From CAJCJE01 sp036494465 (GTDB lineage: Bacteria; Actinomycetota; Actinomycetes; Mycobacteriales; Pseudonocardiaceae): a stretch of DNA of 64,000 bases. Positions 15,598 through 23,978 of the stretch are shown here, piece after piece; within the stretch, counting starts at the first letter, position 1, and each line of letters starts with the position of its first letter. The stretch lies in NCBI GenBank assembly GCA_036494465.1, contig DASXOJ010000096.1, positions 47,990-111,989 on the forward strand, read 5' to 3'. The position numbers were made by a program, and so were the translations under genes. Under the pieces are notes generated by a model, which ran no database searches, was not told the origin of the DNA, and saw nothing but the letters and a program-made list of their open reading frames with translations.

Positions 15598-15632
15598 CCG
15601 GGCGTCCTTGGGCGTGGGAACCGGACGCCCGG
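15598..15632 (+). terminator. Hairpin between the two chitinase genes
   Basis: A perfect 10-bp inverted repeat, CCGGGCGTCC and GGACGCCCGG, with a 15-nt loop lies 27 bp after the first chitinase stop. It may terminate or stabilise the first transcript. No separate dre-like site is visible before the second chitinase. Confidence 0.55.
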
Positions 15633-15690
15633 CGCGCGACCCAAACCCCGCAAGTTCAACGCGGAACACCTTCACCCAGCGGAGGAAGGA

Positions 15691-17649
15691 ATGCGGTTAT
15701 CCAGACACTCGGCACTGGCTGTTGGCGCGGCCAGCGTGCTGTTGCTCGCCGGGATCGGTATCACGGTGGGACAGAACGCGGCCGCCAGTCAGCCAGGCGC
15801 CAGCGCGGCAGGCGGTAGCGGTGGTATCACCGTCGCCTACTACGACCAGTGGAGCATCTACCAGAACGCCTACTACCTGAAGAACCTCGATGCCTCAGGT
15901 GCGGCGAACAAGCTCAACTACCTGATCTACGACTTCGAGAACATCGACCCGTCCAACCTGACCTGCTTCGAGAACACCAAGGCGACCGACCCGGACCCGG
16001 CAGGCGAGAACGACCCGAACGCCGGTGACGGCGCCGAGGACGCGTTCGCCGACTACGGCAAGTCCTTCGACTCCAGCATCAGCGTCGACGGCTCGACCGA
16101 CGTGTGGAACCAGCCGATCGTCGGCAACTTCCACCAGTTGCAGGAACTGAAGGCCAAGCACCCGAACCTGAAGGTGCTGCTGTCCCTTGGCGGCTGGACC
16201 TACTCGAAGTACTTCTCCGACGTGGCGGCCACCGCGGCCTCGCGGCAGAAGTTCGTCAGCTCGTGCGTCGACATGTTCATCAACGGCAACCTGCCCTCGG
16301 AGAACGGCTACGGCGGCGCGGGCACCGCGAAGGGCATCTTCGACGGGTTCGACATCGACTGGGAGTACCCGGGTTCGACAACGGGTCACCTCGGCAACCA
16401 CGAGAGCGCGGCGGACACCGCCAACTACACCGCACTGCTTGGCGAGTTCCGCAACGAACTCAACACGGCAGGCTCGGCCAACGGCAAGACCTACGCGTTG
16501 AGCGCGGCGCTCCCGGGTGGTCAGGACAAGATCGCCAAGATCCAGACCAACCAGATCGGGCAGTACCTGACCTTCGGCGACGTCATGACCTACGACATGC
16601 ACGGCGCCTGGGACGCGACCGGTCCAACGGACGAACAGGATCCGCTCTACCCCAACCCCGCCGACCCGAACGGCACGATAGCGCCGGGCGCCGAGCAGTA
16701 CGACACCAACGACGTGATGAACGCCTACGTCAAGGGTGATTCCCCATACGGGATACCCGGCGGCTTCCCGGCCAACAAGTTGACACTCGGTATTCCGTTC
16801 TACTACCGAGGCTGGACGGGTGTGCAGGCCGGTAGCAACCACGGGCTCTACCAGGCCGCGAGCGGGCCGTCGGCCGGTCACACGGACAGCGGCAGCGTGC
16901 CGGGCATCGCGATGTACAAGGAACTGCTCGGCGTGGTCAACAACGCATCCGACACGTTCTGGGATCCGGTCTCCGAATCCGCGTACTTCTACGACGGCAC
17001 CAACTTCTACGGTGGCGAATCACCACAGTCCATTCAGGCCAGAACGGACTACGTGCACTGCACCGGTTTGGCCGGCGTGATGATGTTCTCCATGTACGAC
17101 CTGGACACGCCAACGAACACGCTGTTCAACGACACCGTGAACGACCTGGCCGGCTCCACGTCGAACTGCACCGGCGCGCCGCCCACCTCGCCCCCGCCGA
17201 CGTCGCCCCCGCCGACCAGCCCACCGCCGACCTCCCCGCCGCCCACCGGTGGCAACCTGGTCAGCAACCCGGGTTTCGAGAGCGGTTCGCTGACCCCGTG
17301 GACCTGTGACGCGGGCACCGGCAGCGTCGTGAGCAGCCCGGTGCACACCGGCTCGAAGGCGTTGGCGGCGGCAGCCAGCAATTCGGACGACGCCCAGTGC
17401 ACGGAAACCGTGGCGGTGAAACCGGGTACGAAGTACACGCTGACCGGGTGGGTACAAGGCAACTACGCCTATCTCGGCGTCAGCGGCACCGGCACGTCGG
17501 ACGTGAACAACTGGACGCCGTCTGCGAGCTCGTGGCAGCAGCTGACCACGTCGTTCACCACCGGCGCGGCCACCTCCAGTGTGACGGTCTACCTGCACGG
17601 CTGGTACGGACAAGGCACCGTCTATGCCGATGACGTCTCAGTGAGCTAG
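15691..17649 (+). CDS. Secreted GH18 chitinase with C-terminal carbohydrate-binding module
   Basis: This 652-residue exported chitinase starts at ATG 15691 behind GGAGGAAGGA. The signal peptide runs to about residue 32. The GH18 barrel has a complete catalytic motif DGFDIDWE (residues 218-225, acid Glu225) and the substrate-cleft segments LLSLGGWTYSKYF, MTYDMHGAWD and MMFSMYDLD. A repetitive PPTSPPPTS linker (about residues 497-522) leads to a beta-sandwich binding module beginning NLVSNPGFESGSLTPWTC. The N-terminal MRLSRHSAL resembles that of the upstream chitinase. Having GH18 enzymes of different subgroups in tandem suggests synergistic chitin depolymerisation. Confidence 0.96.
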   Translation: MRLSRHSALAVGAASVLLLAGIGITVGQNAAASQPGASAAGGSGGITVAYYDQWSIYQNAYYLKNLDASGAANKLNYLIYDFENIDPSNLTCFENTKATDPDPAGENDPNAGDGAEDAFADYGKSFDSSISVDGSTDVWNQPIVGNFHQLQELKAKHPNLKVLLSLGGWTYSKYFSDVAATAASRQKFVSSCVDMFINGNLPSENGYGGAGTAKGIFDGFDIDWEYPGSTTGHLGNHESAADTANYTALLGEFRNELNTAGSANGKTYALSAALPGGQDKIAKIQTNQIGQYLTFGDVMTYDMHGAWDATGPTDEQDPLYPNPADPNGTIAPGAEQYDTNDVMNAYVKGDSPYGIPGGFPANKLTLGIPFYYRGWTGVQAGSNHGLYQAASGPSAGHTDSGSVPGIAMYKELLGVVNNASDTFWDPVSESAYFYDGTNFYGGESPQSIQARTDYVHCTGLAGVMMFSMYDLDTPTNTLFNDTVNDLAGSTSNCTGAPPTSPPPTSPPPTSPPPTSPPPTGGNLVSNPGFESGSLTPWTCDAGTGSVVSSPVHTGSKALAAAASNSDDAQCTETVAVKPGTKYTLTGWVQGNYAYLGVSGTGTSDVNNWTPSASSWQQLTTSFTTGAATSSVTVYLHGWYGQGTVYADDVSVS

Positions 17650-17740
17650 TCCTGCGCGGGAGACGCGTCGGCGGATGTGTGCACGGCGCGGGCAGGACGT
17701 GAGTTGCCCCTGCGGGTTTCAGTTCACGCTCACCGCGTCC

Positions 17741-17772
17741 AGCGGGGCCGGGCACCGTAGCCCGGCCCCGCT
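17741..17772 (+). terminator. Strong terminator after the chitinase pair
   Basis: A perfect 13-bp stem, AGCGGGGCCGGGC with GCCCGGCCCCGCT, closes a 6-nt loop 91 bp after the second chitinase stop. Confidence 0.85.
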
Positions 17773-17879
17773 GCCGTGTCCGGAACTCCATCGCCCTGCC
17801 AGGGAAATGCTTGCGGCAGCTGAAATCAAGTTTGTCCACAGGGGAGGACCACCCACAGGGGTGGTTTCGACATGGCCGT

Positions 17880-17904
17880 GGTTACCGCCAACTGACACGG
17901 GTAC
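17880..17904 (+). promoter_or_regulatory. Candidate SigB-type stress promoter
   Basis: GGTT, 15 bp, GGGTAC matches the general-stress sigma pattern (G-T-T-T or GGTT, 13-17 bp, GGGTAY) of actinobacteria. It lies 40 bp upstream of the small hydrophilic stress-type gene at 17945. A second GGGTAC follows at 17912. The rest of 17650-17944 shows the terminator and a 7-bp inverted repeat (ACCACCC/GGGTGGT, 17848-17865). Confidence 0.4.
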
Positions 17905-17944
17905 GCAAGCCGGGTACGCCGTTGTTCGACACGAGGAGGTAATC

Positions 17945-18199
17945 GTGGGTTTCGACGACCTGAAGAACAAGGCAATGGACATGGCGAAGGGCCACTCCGA
18001 GCAGGTCGGACAGGGTATCGACAAGGCAGGCGAGTTCGCCGACGAGAAGACCGGTGGCCAGCACTCCGACCAGATCAAGCAGGGTGGGGACAAACTGAAG
18101 CAGGCCGTCGGCGGCGAGCAGCAGGATGGCGGCCAGCAGAACGGTGGCCAGCAGGGCGGCGAGCAGCAGGACGCCGGGCAGCAGCCGAACGGTCAGTGA
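17945..18199 (+). CDS. Small hydrophilic protein, MT0933/Rv0909-like antitoxin family
   Basis: This 84-residue protein starts at GTG 17945 behind a perfect AGGAGGT site. Residues 1-55 (GFDDLKNKAMDMAKGHSEQV, then GIDKAGEFADEKTGGQHSDQ) match the pattern of the actinobacterial MT0933-type antitoxin family, which also resembles CsbD-like stress proteins. The last 30 residues are a Gly/Gln repeat tail (GGQQ/GGEQQ units) not usual for the family. No toxin gene is adjacent, so an antitoxin role is doubtful. A candidate stress-sigma promoter lies just upstream, and a stress or osmotic role is my inference. Confidence 0.75.
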   Translation: MGFDDLKNKAMDMAKGHSEQVGQGIDKAGEFADEKTGGQHSDQIKQGGDKLKQAVGGEQQDGGQQNGGQQGGEQQDAGQQPNGQ

Positions 18200-18267
18200 C
18201 ACGCGCGTGCCGTTGACACTCCGGCCCGGGACCGGGTTCGTTTCGGGCGGGGGTGCCGGGGCACGGG

Positions 18268-18501
18268 TCAGGATTGGAACATGGTGGGGTCGAAGGGTTT
18301 TGTGCCTTCTTCGGTGTCCCACACCGCGCCGAGCGGCATCAGGTCGGTGATGCGGACGCTGCGCACGCCGTGTTCGGTGGGCAGGATGACCCTGATGCCC
18401 GGGTGGTAGTCGAGCAGGATCTGCCGATCTTTTCCGCACGGGCCAACGGGTCCGCGGCCTCGGTCGCCGGATTCGGTCAGGTCGTGCCTCGGGATCGGCA
18501 T
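18268..18501 (-). pseudogene. C-terminal remnant of a cytidine-deaminase-like protein
   Basis: This is a 77-residue frame. SGDRGRGPVGPCGKDRQILL and the following HPGIRVILPTEHG and DLMPLGAVW correspond to the second half of the deaminase fold, where PCGxCRQ supplies zinc ligands. The second ligand Cys is Asp here (PCGKDRQ). The N-terminal half with the H/C-A-E motif is absent, because the upstream gene stops only 10 bp before this ATG. A catalytically active deaminase is therefore unlikely. It could be a decayed gene or a domesticated small protein. It lies directly downstream of the PRC-barrel gene on the same strand. Confidence 0.55.
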
Positions 18502-18511
18502 GCCTGGCAGG

Positions 18512-18880
18512 TTAGGCGACCGAACCGGGTCTGCGGAGCGGAATCATGCGTTGCTCCGGCGAGCTGCGGCTGATGGGTACCTCGGCGCGCACACCGTAGT
18601 GTTCGCAGAGCTCCGCACTGTCCTCCTCGGACAGTCGCCGGGGCGGAACGAGTTGGGGTGCCTGGCTGATGTGGTCCTTGCTGACGCCGACCTGGATGCC
18701 GCTTTCGTGCATGCGCGCGCCCTGCAATGGGACCATGCACTGCGAACCGCCGGATCGCACCACGATCCAGGCCGGCTGATACGAGTCCACGCGCAGGTAG
18801 ACCTGGCCGACCTTGCCGATGCGCTCACCGGAGGAGTCGTAGACCTCGGCGTCGAGGACGGGGTTCACCGGATTGCCCAT
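18512..18880 (-). CDS. PRC-barrel domain protein
   Basis: This is a predicted cytoplasmic protein of 122 residues from ATG 18880 (MGNPVNPVLDAEVYDSSGER); an in-frame TTG at 18916 would add 12 residues. The first 75 residues have the beta-rich PRC-barrel pattern (AEVYDSSGERIGKVGQVYL, PAWIVVRSG, MVPLQGARM). The second part, VSKDHISQAPQL and LSEEDSAELCEHYGV, is the usual C-terminal extension of actinobacterial stress-associated PRC proteins. Its role is unknown, and it is grouped with other small stress-type genes here. The 237 bp to the next gene (18881-19117) show no evident feature. Confidence 0.8.
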   Translation of the reverse strand: MGNPVNPVLDAEVYDSSGERIGKVGQVYLRVDSYQPAWIVVRSGGSQCMVPLQGARMHESGIQVGVSKDHISQAPQLVPPRRLSEEDSAELCEHYGVRAEVPISRSSPEQRMIPLRRPGSVA

Positions 18881-19117
18881 GCCATTGACGATCGCCCCTG
18901 GTCCGTGCGGTGGCAACCATCGGAAGATCAGCTACCGCGCGGAAATCCGCCGGTTGTTGACGGTCGGTGATCGCGACGGCCGGCTGGCCGACGAGGTTGC
19001 GGCCGGGTGAGGGGATTTCGGGTGGGGTCGGCAGCCAAGCGTGTGCGGGACCTCGGCGGAGCGCATCGTGGGGTCGCCCGAGCGGGTGGCCTGGGCAGGC
19101 TTACCTGAAGCGGTGAA

Positions 19118-19717
19118 TTACCAGCCTGGGATTCGGTCGATGTCGATGACGACGTGGTTCGGGTCGGCCGGGTCGACGCGGACCGGCAGCTCGGTGCCTT
19201 TCTCGGTGGCTCTGGCTCGGCGTTCCGGCGTGCTGAACGCGACCCTGGCCTTGGTGCCGTACTGGTAGCCGTCGCTCAGCAACACGTTGAGGTTTATGTC
19301 GATGATGCCACCGGGCGCCTGGCTGCTGGCGTAGATCGGCACCCTGGCGGTGTGACAGGTCAGCACGGTCGCCGTTGCCATGTCCCAGTCGGGTGCCGGC
19401 GTGTGCGAGTGGTGCTGGATCTCGGGCTCCTGCTCCGCACTCTGGGTGACCGATGGCACTTGGTCCCATTCGATGCGGAACTCCGTCGGATCGGCGCGGT
19501 CGACGATCACCGACAGGATCTGGCCGACGACCGGCACCTTGGCTTCCGGGACCCGGCCGCGGAACTCGCCGGGCAACGTGGCGACGCCGGGCACGGTGAC
19601 CATGCCGTTGATGCTCACGTCGGCATGTCCGCGCCCTGTATCGCAGCTCTGGACCTCGAACGTGCCCGGTACCGGGTCATTGAACTTCTGGCGCTGCATC
19701 CACTGACGCACACCCAT
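19118..19717 (-). CDS. Hypothetical protein with two related beta-strand halves
   Basis: This is a 199-residue soluble protein with no signal peptide or membrane segment, and I do not recognise a named family. Two halves share a pattern. The first ends ILSVIVDRADPTEFRIEWDQ and the second ends PVRVDPADPNHVVIDIDRI. Each is preceded by a strand-rich segment containing GMVTVPG or GGIIDIN. The repeat (I/V)xVDxADPxxxxIxxDxxP suggests an ancient duplication of a beta domain. It starts at ATG 19717 (MGVRQWMQRQKF) and lies 39 bp downstream of the ABC transporter operon on the same strand. Function cannot be inferred. Confidence 0.7.
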   Translation of the reverse strand: MGVRQWMQRQKFNDPVPGTFEVQSCDTGRGHADVSINGMVTVPGVATLPGEFRGRVPEAKVPVVGQILSVIVDRADPTEFRIEWDQVPSVTQSAEQEPEIQHHSHTPAPDWDMATATVLTCHTARVPIYASSQAPGGIIDINLNVLLSDGYQYGTKARVAFSTPERRARATEKGTELPVRVDPADPNHVVIDIDRIPGW

Positions 19718-19756
19718 GAAATCGATAATGACAGCTCGCCGCGAAATTATCGATAC

Positions 19757-20614
19757 TCATTTCAGTAGCAACTTCTTCAACCGCTTCGCTGCCCACGCCG
19801 CGCCGATGACCGCCATGACAACAAAGTAGGCCGCATGGCCTAAGGCGCTCCAATCGACGAAACCGGTCGACAGCTGACGCATGAGGGTGACGCCGTGGTA
19901 GAGCGGGAAACATTCGACCGCGATCTGCAACGGCCGGGGGTAAACGGACAACGGGTAGAAGGTGGTGGAAAAGAAGAACATCGGCATAATCGCGAGTTGC
20001 ACGAGATCGAAATCCTGCCACGAGCGCAGGAACGTGGTGGCGGCCATGCCGACCGCGGCGAACGCGAGCGCGATGAGCAGCGCGGCGGGCAACGCGAGCA
20101 GGGCCCATGGCGAGGTGAGCAGGCCGCCGACGGCCATCACCAGCAGGAACCCGACCGCGTAGAGGCCACCGCGCAGCAGCGCCCAGCTGATTTCGCCGAG
20201 CGCGATGTCGGCCGGGCCGAGCGGAGTGGCCAGGATCGAGTCGTAGAGCTTGGCGTACTTGAGTTTGTGGAAGACGTTGAACGTCGAGTCGAGCACGGCG
20301 CCGTTCATGGCGGAGGACGCGAGCAGGGCGGGCGCGACGAAGGCGACGTAGCTGATCGGCGCGCCGGTCGGGCCGACCACGTGCGAGACGAGTTTGCCGA
20401 AGCCGACGCCGAGCGCGATGAGGTAGAAGATCGGTTCGAAGAATCCGGAGAACAGCGCCATCCAGGTGCGCCGGTTGACCAGGAAGGCGCGGTGCACGAG
20501 CATGCGCGCCCGGCCTGCGTAGAGGCCGGTGGGCAGCACGCGCAGCAGGATGCCCCGGCTGGGCGGGGGCGCGAACGGGGTGCCCTCGGTGTGCTGGGTG
20601 ATCAGGTCGGTCAT
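19757..20614 (-). CDS. ABC-2 type exporter permease
   Basis: This 285-residue membrane protein has six hydrophobic segments and a cytoplasmic N-terminus containing the HRAFLVNRRTWMALF coupling region. The ABC-2/DrrB-NodJ hallmarks FFEPIFYLIALGVGFG, YDSILATPLGPADIALGE and FFFSTTFYPLSVYP are present. It is the third gene of an operon with the ATPase (21428-22384) and another permease (20625-21428); the two permeases probably form a heterodimer. The exported substrate is unknown; NodJ and DrrB relatives export oligosaccharides, drugs or lipids. Confidence 0.93.
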   Translation of the reverse strand: MTDLITQHTEGTPFAPPPSRGILLRVLPTGLYAGRARMLVHRAFLVNRRTWMALFSGFFEPIFYLIALGVGFGKLVSHVVGPTGAPISYVAFVAPALLASSAMNGAVLDSTFNVFHKLKYAKLYDSILATPLGPADIALGEISWALLRGGLYAVGFLLVMAVGGLLTSPWALLALPAALLIALAFAAVGMAATTFLRSWQDFDLVQLAIMPMFFFSTTFYPLSVYPRPLQIAVECFPLYHGVTLMRQLSTGFVDWSALGHAAYFVVMAVIGAAWAAKRLKKLLLK

Positions 20615-20624
20615 GTCCGTCCCC

Positions 20625-21428
20625 TCAACTGGCCAGCCGGACGCGGAAACGCCAGCGGGACAGCCCGATTCCGACGACGATCAGCGCGAGCAGGTAGGCG
20701 AGGTGCCCAATGGCGGGCCACGGTCGCAGCGTGCCGAACTCCGCTGCCCTGGCCAGTTCGGTGCCGTGCCAGAGCGGGGTGATCCAGGCGATCGGGCGGA
20801 TCACCGCTGGCAGCGAGCTGACCGGGAAGAACGTGCCAGCGAACAGGGTCATCGGCACGAGCACGAACCGGAAGAACGGGTTGAAGGCGTTGCCCTCGCC
20901 CTTGACCGACGCGGCGAACGCGACGACCGGTGCGGCGAAGGCGAGGCCGGTGAGGATGCCGAAGACGAGCGAGAGCAGCACCATCGGACTGGTGACCGCG
21001 CCGATGGCGGCGGCGACGGCGAGGAAGACGCCGCAGGAGATGACCAGCCGGAAGGTGATCCACAGGAACTGGGCGTCGGCGACCTGGACCGGGGTGATCG
21101 GGGTGGCGGAGACGCCGATGAAGTGCTTGTCCCATTTGAACCCGGACAGCACCGGGAAGGTGGCCTCACCGGCCCCGGTCTGGGTGGCGGCCATCGCGAT
21201 CAGCGCGGGCGTGAGGTACTGGAGGTAGGTGAGGCCGCCGGTCATCGCGCTGGGCCGGACCTGCGAACCGAAGCCGAGGCCCATCGCGAGCAGGTACAGG
21301 ATGGGCAGGCCGACGCTGGACACTGCGGTGGCCTTCCAGTTGCGCTTGTACCAGGTCCAGTGGCCTTCGACGACGAGCATGCTGGCGCGCAGCGGGGAGA
21401 CGACCCGCCCGGTTTCGATGGTCGCCAT
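20625..21428 (-). CDS. ABC-2 type exporter permease
   Basis: This 267-residue membrane protein has six predicted helices. YKRNWKATAVSSVGLPILYL and the C-terminal PVSSLPAVIRPIAWITPLWH segment are typical of the ABC-2 membrane family. It is translationally coupled to the ATPase gene by an ATGA overlap at 21428 and followed 10 bp later by the partner permease. Both permeases lack extracytoplasmic domains, consistent with a small-molecule or lipid exporter. Confidence 0.93.
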   Translation of the reverse strand: MATIETGRVVSPLRASMLVVEGHWTWYKRNWKATAVSSVGLPILYLLAMGLGFGSQVRPSAMTGGLTYLQYLTPALIAMAATQTGAGEATFPVLSGFKWDKHFIGVSATPITPVQVADAQFLWITFRLVISCGVFLAVAAAIGAVTSPMVLLSLVFGILTGLAFAAPVVAFAASVKGEGNAFNPFFRFVLVPMTLFAGTFFPVSSLPAVIRPIAWITPLWHGTELARAAEFGTLRPWPAIGHLAYLLALIVVGIGLSRWRFRVRLAS

Positions 21429-22384
21429 CAGTCCACCAGGCTTCGGCCGGTGAGGCGTAGGAACACGTCCTCGAGGCTGCTGCGGCGGACCAGGCTGGAG
21501 ACCGGCCGGATGTCACGGTCGTGCGCGGCGTTGAGCGCGGCCTCGCCGTCCTCGGTGTAGAGCAGCACCCGGTCGGGCAGGATCTCGATCCGGTCGGCGA
21601 GGTCCTTGAGCTGGTCGGTTGGCGGGTGCTCTGCGGTGTTCTGCTGGCCGTCGTGCTCGGCGGGTGGGAAACGCAGTTCGAGCACCTCGCGGGTGGAGTA
21701 GTTGCGGATCAGCTCGTTCGGCGCGCCCTCCGCGACGATCAGGCCGTGGTCCATCACCACCAGCCGGTCGCAGAGCTGCTCCGCCTCGTCCATGTAGTGC
21801 GTGGTGATGATGAGGGTGGCGCCGCGCTGTTTGAGCCGGAACAGCCGCTCCCAGAGCAGGTGCCGGGCCTGCGGGTCCAGCCCGGTGGTCGGCTCGTCGA
21901 GCAGCAGCAGTTCCGGATCGTTGACCAGGGACCGGGCGATGGTGAGGCGGCGTTTCATACCGCCGGAGAGGGCCTCGACCTCGGCGTCGGCCTTCTCGGT
22001 GAGCTGCGCGAACTCCAGCAGCTCGGTCGCTTTGGCGCGCACGTGCGCGCGGGGCAGGCCGAAGTAGCGGCCGTAGACCTCCAGGTTCTGCCGGACGGTC
22101 AGCTCGCCGTCCAGGATGTCGCCCTGCGGGACGACGCCGATCCTGGCGCGGATCCGCGGGCCTTGCCGGTCCGGGTCCATGCCGAGCACGCGCAGGTCGC
22201 CGCCGGTGCGCGGGGACACGCAGGCGATCATCCGCATGGTGGAGGACTTGCCGGCGCCGTTGGGTCCGAGGAACCCGAACGCCTCGCCTCTGCGGACGTC
22301 TACGTCGATGCCGCCGACCGCGGTGAAGTCACCGAATTTTTTCGCAAGGTGGCTGGCCGAGACCAGAGCATCGTTGTTCGACAC
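21428..22384 (-). CDS. ABC exporter ATP-binding protein (DrrA/NodI type)
   Basis: This 318-residue ATPase energises the two downstream permeases. It has Walker A GPNGAGKSS, Q-loop VVPQGD, signature LSGGMKRRL, Walker B LLLLDEPTTGLDP and switch His in ITTHYMDEAEQL. A C-terminal extension of about 90 residues ends in SSLEDVFLRLTGRSL, typical of the DrrA/CcmA group. I chose GTG 22384; frames reading further upstream run into ndk antisense sequence. TACGGT lies 6 nt before the GTG, so the mRNA may be leaderless. Confidence 0.93.
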   Translation of the reverse strand: MSNNDALVSASHLAKKFGDFTAVGGIDVDVRRGEAFGFLGPNGAGKSSTMRMIACVSPRTGGDLRVLGMDPDRQGPRIRARIGVVPQGDILDGELTVRQNLEVYGRYFGLPRAHVRAKATELLEFAQLTEKADAEVEALSGGMKRRLTIARSLVNDPELLLLDEPTTGLDPQARHLLWERLFRLKQRGATLIITTHYMDEAEQLCDRLVVMDHGLIVAEGAPNELIRNYSTREVLELRFPPAEHDGQQNTAEHPPTDQLKDLADRIEILPDRVLLYTEDGEAALNAAHDRDIRPVSSLVRRSSLEDVFLRLTGRSLVD

Positions 22385-22439
22385 TCTCCGACCGTAGCCA
22401 AAAGCACCGACGGTTTTCAGCTTCTTTTCTCGCGCGAAA

Positions 22440-22469
22440 CGGGCCGCCGACCATCTGGTCGACGGCCCG
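22440..22469 (-). terminator. Terminator after ndk
   Basis: A 14-bp stem with one mismatch (CGGGCCGCCGACCA against TGGTCGACGGCCCG) closes a 2-nt loop. It lies 22 bp downstream of the ndk stop and upstream of the ABC operon. Confidence 0.7.
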
Positions 22470-22491
22470 TCAGCTGGGCGAACCCGGAAAA

Positions 22492-22902
22492 TCAGGACTC
22501 GGGGAACCAGAGCTTGATCTCGCGCGCGGCCGACTCGGGCGAGTCGGAGCCGTGCACCAGGTTGTACTGGGTCTCCAGCGCGAAGTCGCCGCGCACCGTG
22601 CCGGGGGTGGCCTTCTCGACCGGGTCGGTACCACCGGCGAGCTGGCGGAACGCGCTGATCGCGCGCGGGCCCTCGACGACCATGGCGACGACCGGGCCGG
22701 AGGTGATGAACTCCAGCAGCGACTCGAAGAAGCTCTTGCCGTCGTGTTCGGCGTAGTGCTGTTCGGCCAGCGAGCGCGCGACGGTACGCAGTTCCAGCGC
22801 GGCCAGCGTCAGGCCCTTGCGTTCGATCCGGGAAATGACCTCGCCGACGAGGCCGCGGCTGACGCCATCCGGCTTGACCAGTACCAGGGTGCGTTCGGTC
22901 AC
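22492..22902 (-). CDS. ndk: Nucleoside diphosphate kinase
   Basis: Ndk transfers the gamma phosphate of ATP to nucleoside diphosphates. The 136-residue protein starts at GTG 22902, with AAGGAG 10 nt upstream. It has the family landmarks TLVLVKPDGV, RIERKGL, HYAEHDGKSFF, ATPGTVRGDFA and the phospho-histidine loop NLVHGSDS with the catalytic His near residue 117. The ndk-DUF4233-folC neighbourhood is a recurrent actinobacterial arrangement; here two extra genes (22982-24710) separate ndk from DUF4233. Confidence 0.98.
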   Translation of the reverse strand: MTERTLVLVKPDGVSRGLVGEVISRIERKGLTLAALELRTVARSLAEQHYAEHDGKSFFESLLEFITSGPVVAMVVEGPRAISAFRQLAGGTDPVEKATPGTVRGDFALETQYNLVHGSDSPESAAREIKLWFPES

Positions 22903-23005
22903 GGCAGTTGAACTCCTTCTTGATTGTCTTCCAGTCGTCACTGACCGGTAGGCACGCACGATACTGGGTGGTGCGTCGTATTTGGTCGACAGGGAAGGCA
23001 GGCGC

Positions 23006-23974
23006 ATGCGGGCGATACAGGTACGGGAAACCGGCGGACCCGAGGTCCTCACCGTCTCCGAGGTGCCGGATCCCGAACCGGGAGCTGGGGAACTGCTCGT
23101 CGACGTCGCCGTTGCGGGCGTCAACTACATCGACATCAATCACCGTGCGGGCCGGTATCCGCTGCCGTTGCCGATCAAGATCGGGCTGGAGGGCACCGGC
23201 ACGGTGCGCGCGCTGGGCGCGGGCGTGACCGAGTTCACCGTCGGCGAGCGGGTCGCCTGGCCGCAGACGTTCGGCAGCTACGCGGAGCAGATCGTGGCGC
23301 CGGCGAACCGGGTCATCCGGGTGCCCGCCGGGGTGGCCGACGAGGTGGCGTCCACGCTGCTGCAGACCATGACCGCCGAGTACCTGGTGCACGACAGCCA
23401 CCAGGTCAAGGCGGGCGAGACCGTGCTGGTGCACGCGGCGGCGGGCGGCATGGGCCTGCTGTTGACGCAGTGGGCGACGGCGCTGGGCGCGCGGGTGATC
23501 GGCACGGTGTCCACCGACGCCAAGGAGAAGCTGGCGCGCGCGGCGGGCGCCGCCGAGGTGATCCGGTACACCGAGGTCGAGTTCGCGCCGGAGGTGCGCA
23601 GGCTGACCGACGGGAAGGGCGTCGCGGCGGTCTACGACGGGGTCGGCGGGACCACGTTCGACGGCAGCCTGGCCAGCGTCGCGCCACTCGGCTCGCTGGT
23701 GGTCTACGGCCAGGCCAGTGGCCCGGTCGCGCCGATCGACCTGGCCCGGCTGGCCGCAGCGGGCGGGATCTTCCTGTCCCGGCCGTCGCTGGGCAACTAC
23801 GTGGCGACCGACGCGGAGCTCGCGCGCCGGGGCGCGATCGCCCTGGACGCGGTCCGCGACGGGCTGATCAAGCCGTTGATCGGGGCCCGTTACCCGCTCG
23901 CGGACGCGGCCAAGGCGCACGAGGACCTGGCAGGCAGGCGCACCACCGGCAAGCTCCTGCTGCTCCCCCGCTAG
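23006..23974 (+). CDS. NADPH:quinone reductase-like zinc-independent MDR oxidoreductase
   Basis: This 322-residue protein starts at ATG 23006 after a purine-rich AGGGAAGGCAGG. It has the quinone-oxidoreductase fold: GroES-like N-terminus with VAGVNYIDINHRAGRYP, the central EGTGTV and the cofactor loop HAAAGGMGLLL. VYDGVGG and the C-terminal RRTTGKLLLLP complete the pattern. The zinc ligands of alcohol dehydrogenases are absent, as in quinone oxidoreductases of the QOR type. It probably reduces quinones or reactive carbonyls with NADPH. It is convergent with the next gene. Confidence 0.94.
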   Translation: MRAIQVRETGGPEVLTVSEVPDPEPGAGELLVDVAVAGVNYIDINHRAGRYPLPLPIKIGLEGTGTVRALGAGVTEFTVGERVAWPQTFGSYAEQIVAPANRVIRVPAGVADEVASTLLQTMTAEYLVHDSHQVKAGETVLVHAAAGGMGLLLTQWATALGARVIGTVSTDAKEKLARAAGAAEVIRYTEVEFAPEVRRLTDGKGVAAVYDGVGGTTFDGSLASVAPLGSLVVYGQASGPVAPIDLARLAAAGGIFLSRPSLGNYVATDAELARRGAIALDAVRDGLIKPLIGARYPLADAAKAHEDLAGRRTTGKLLLLPR

Positions 23975-23978
23975 CCCG

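Noticed and set aside
15598..15632. A dre-like operator before the second chitinase
   Set aside because: The inverted repeat there is a GC-rich hairpin without the TGGTCTAGACCA core.
17170..17250. Short tandem DNA repeats of CC(G/C)CCGAC
   Set aside because: They encode the PPTSPPPTS linker of the chitinase and need no other explanation.
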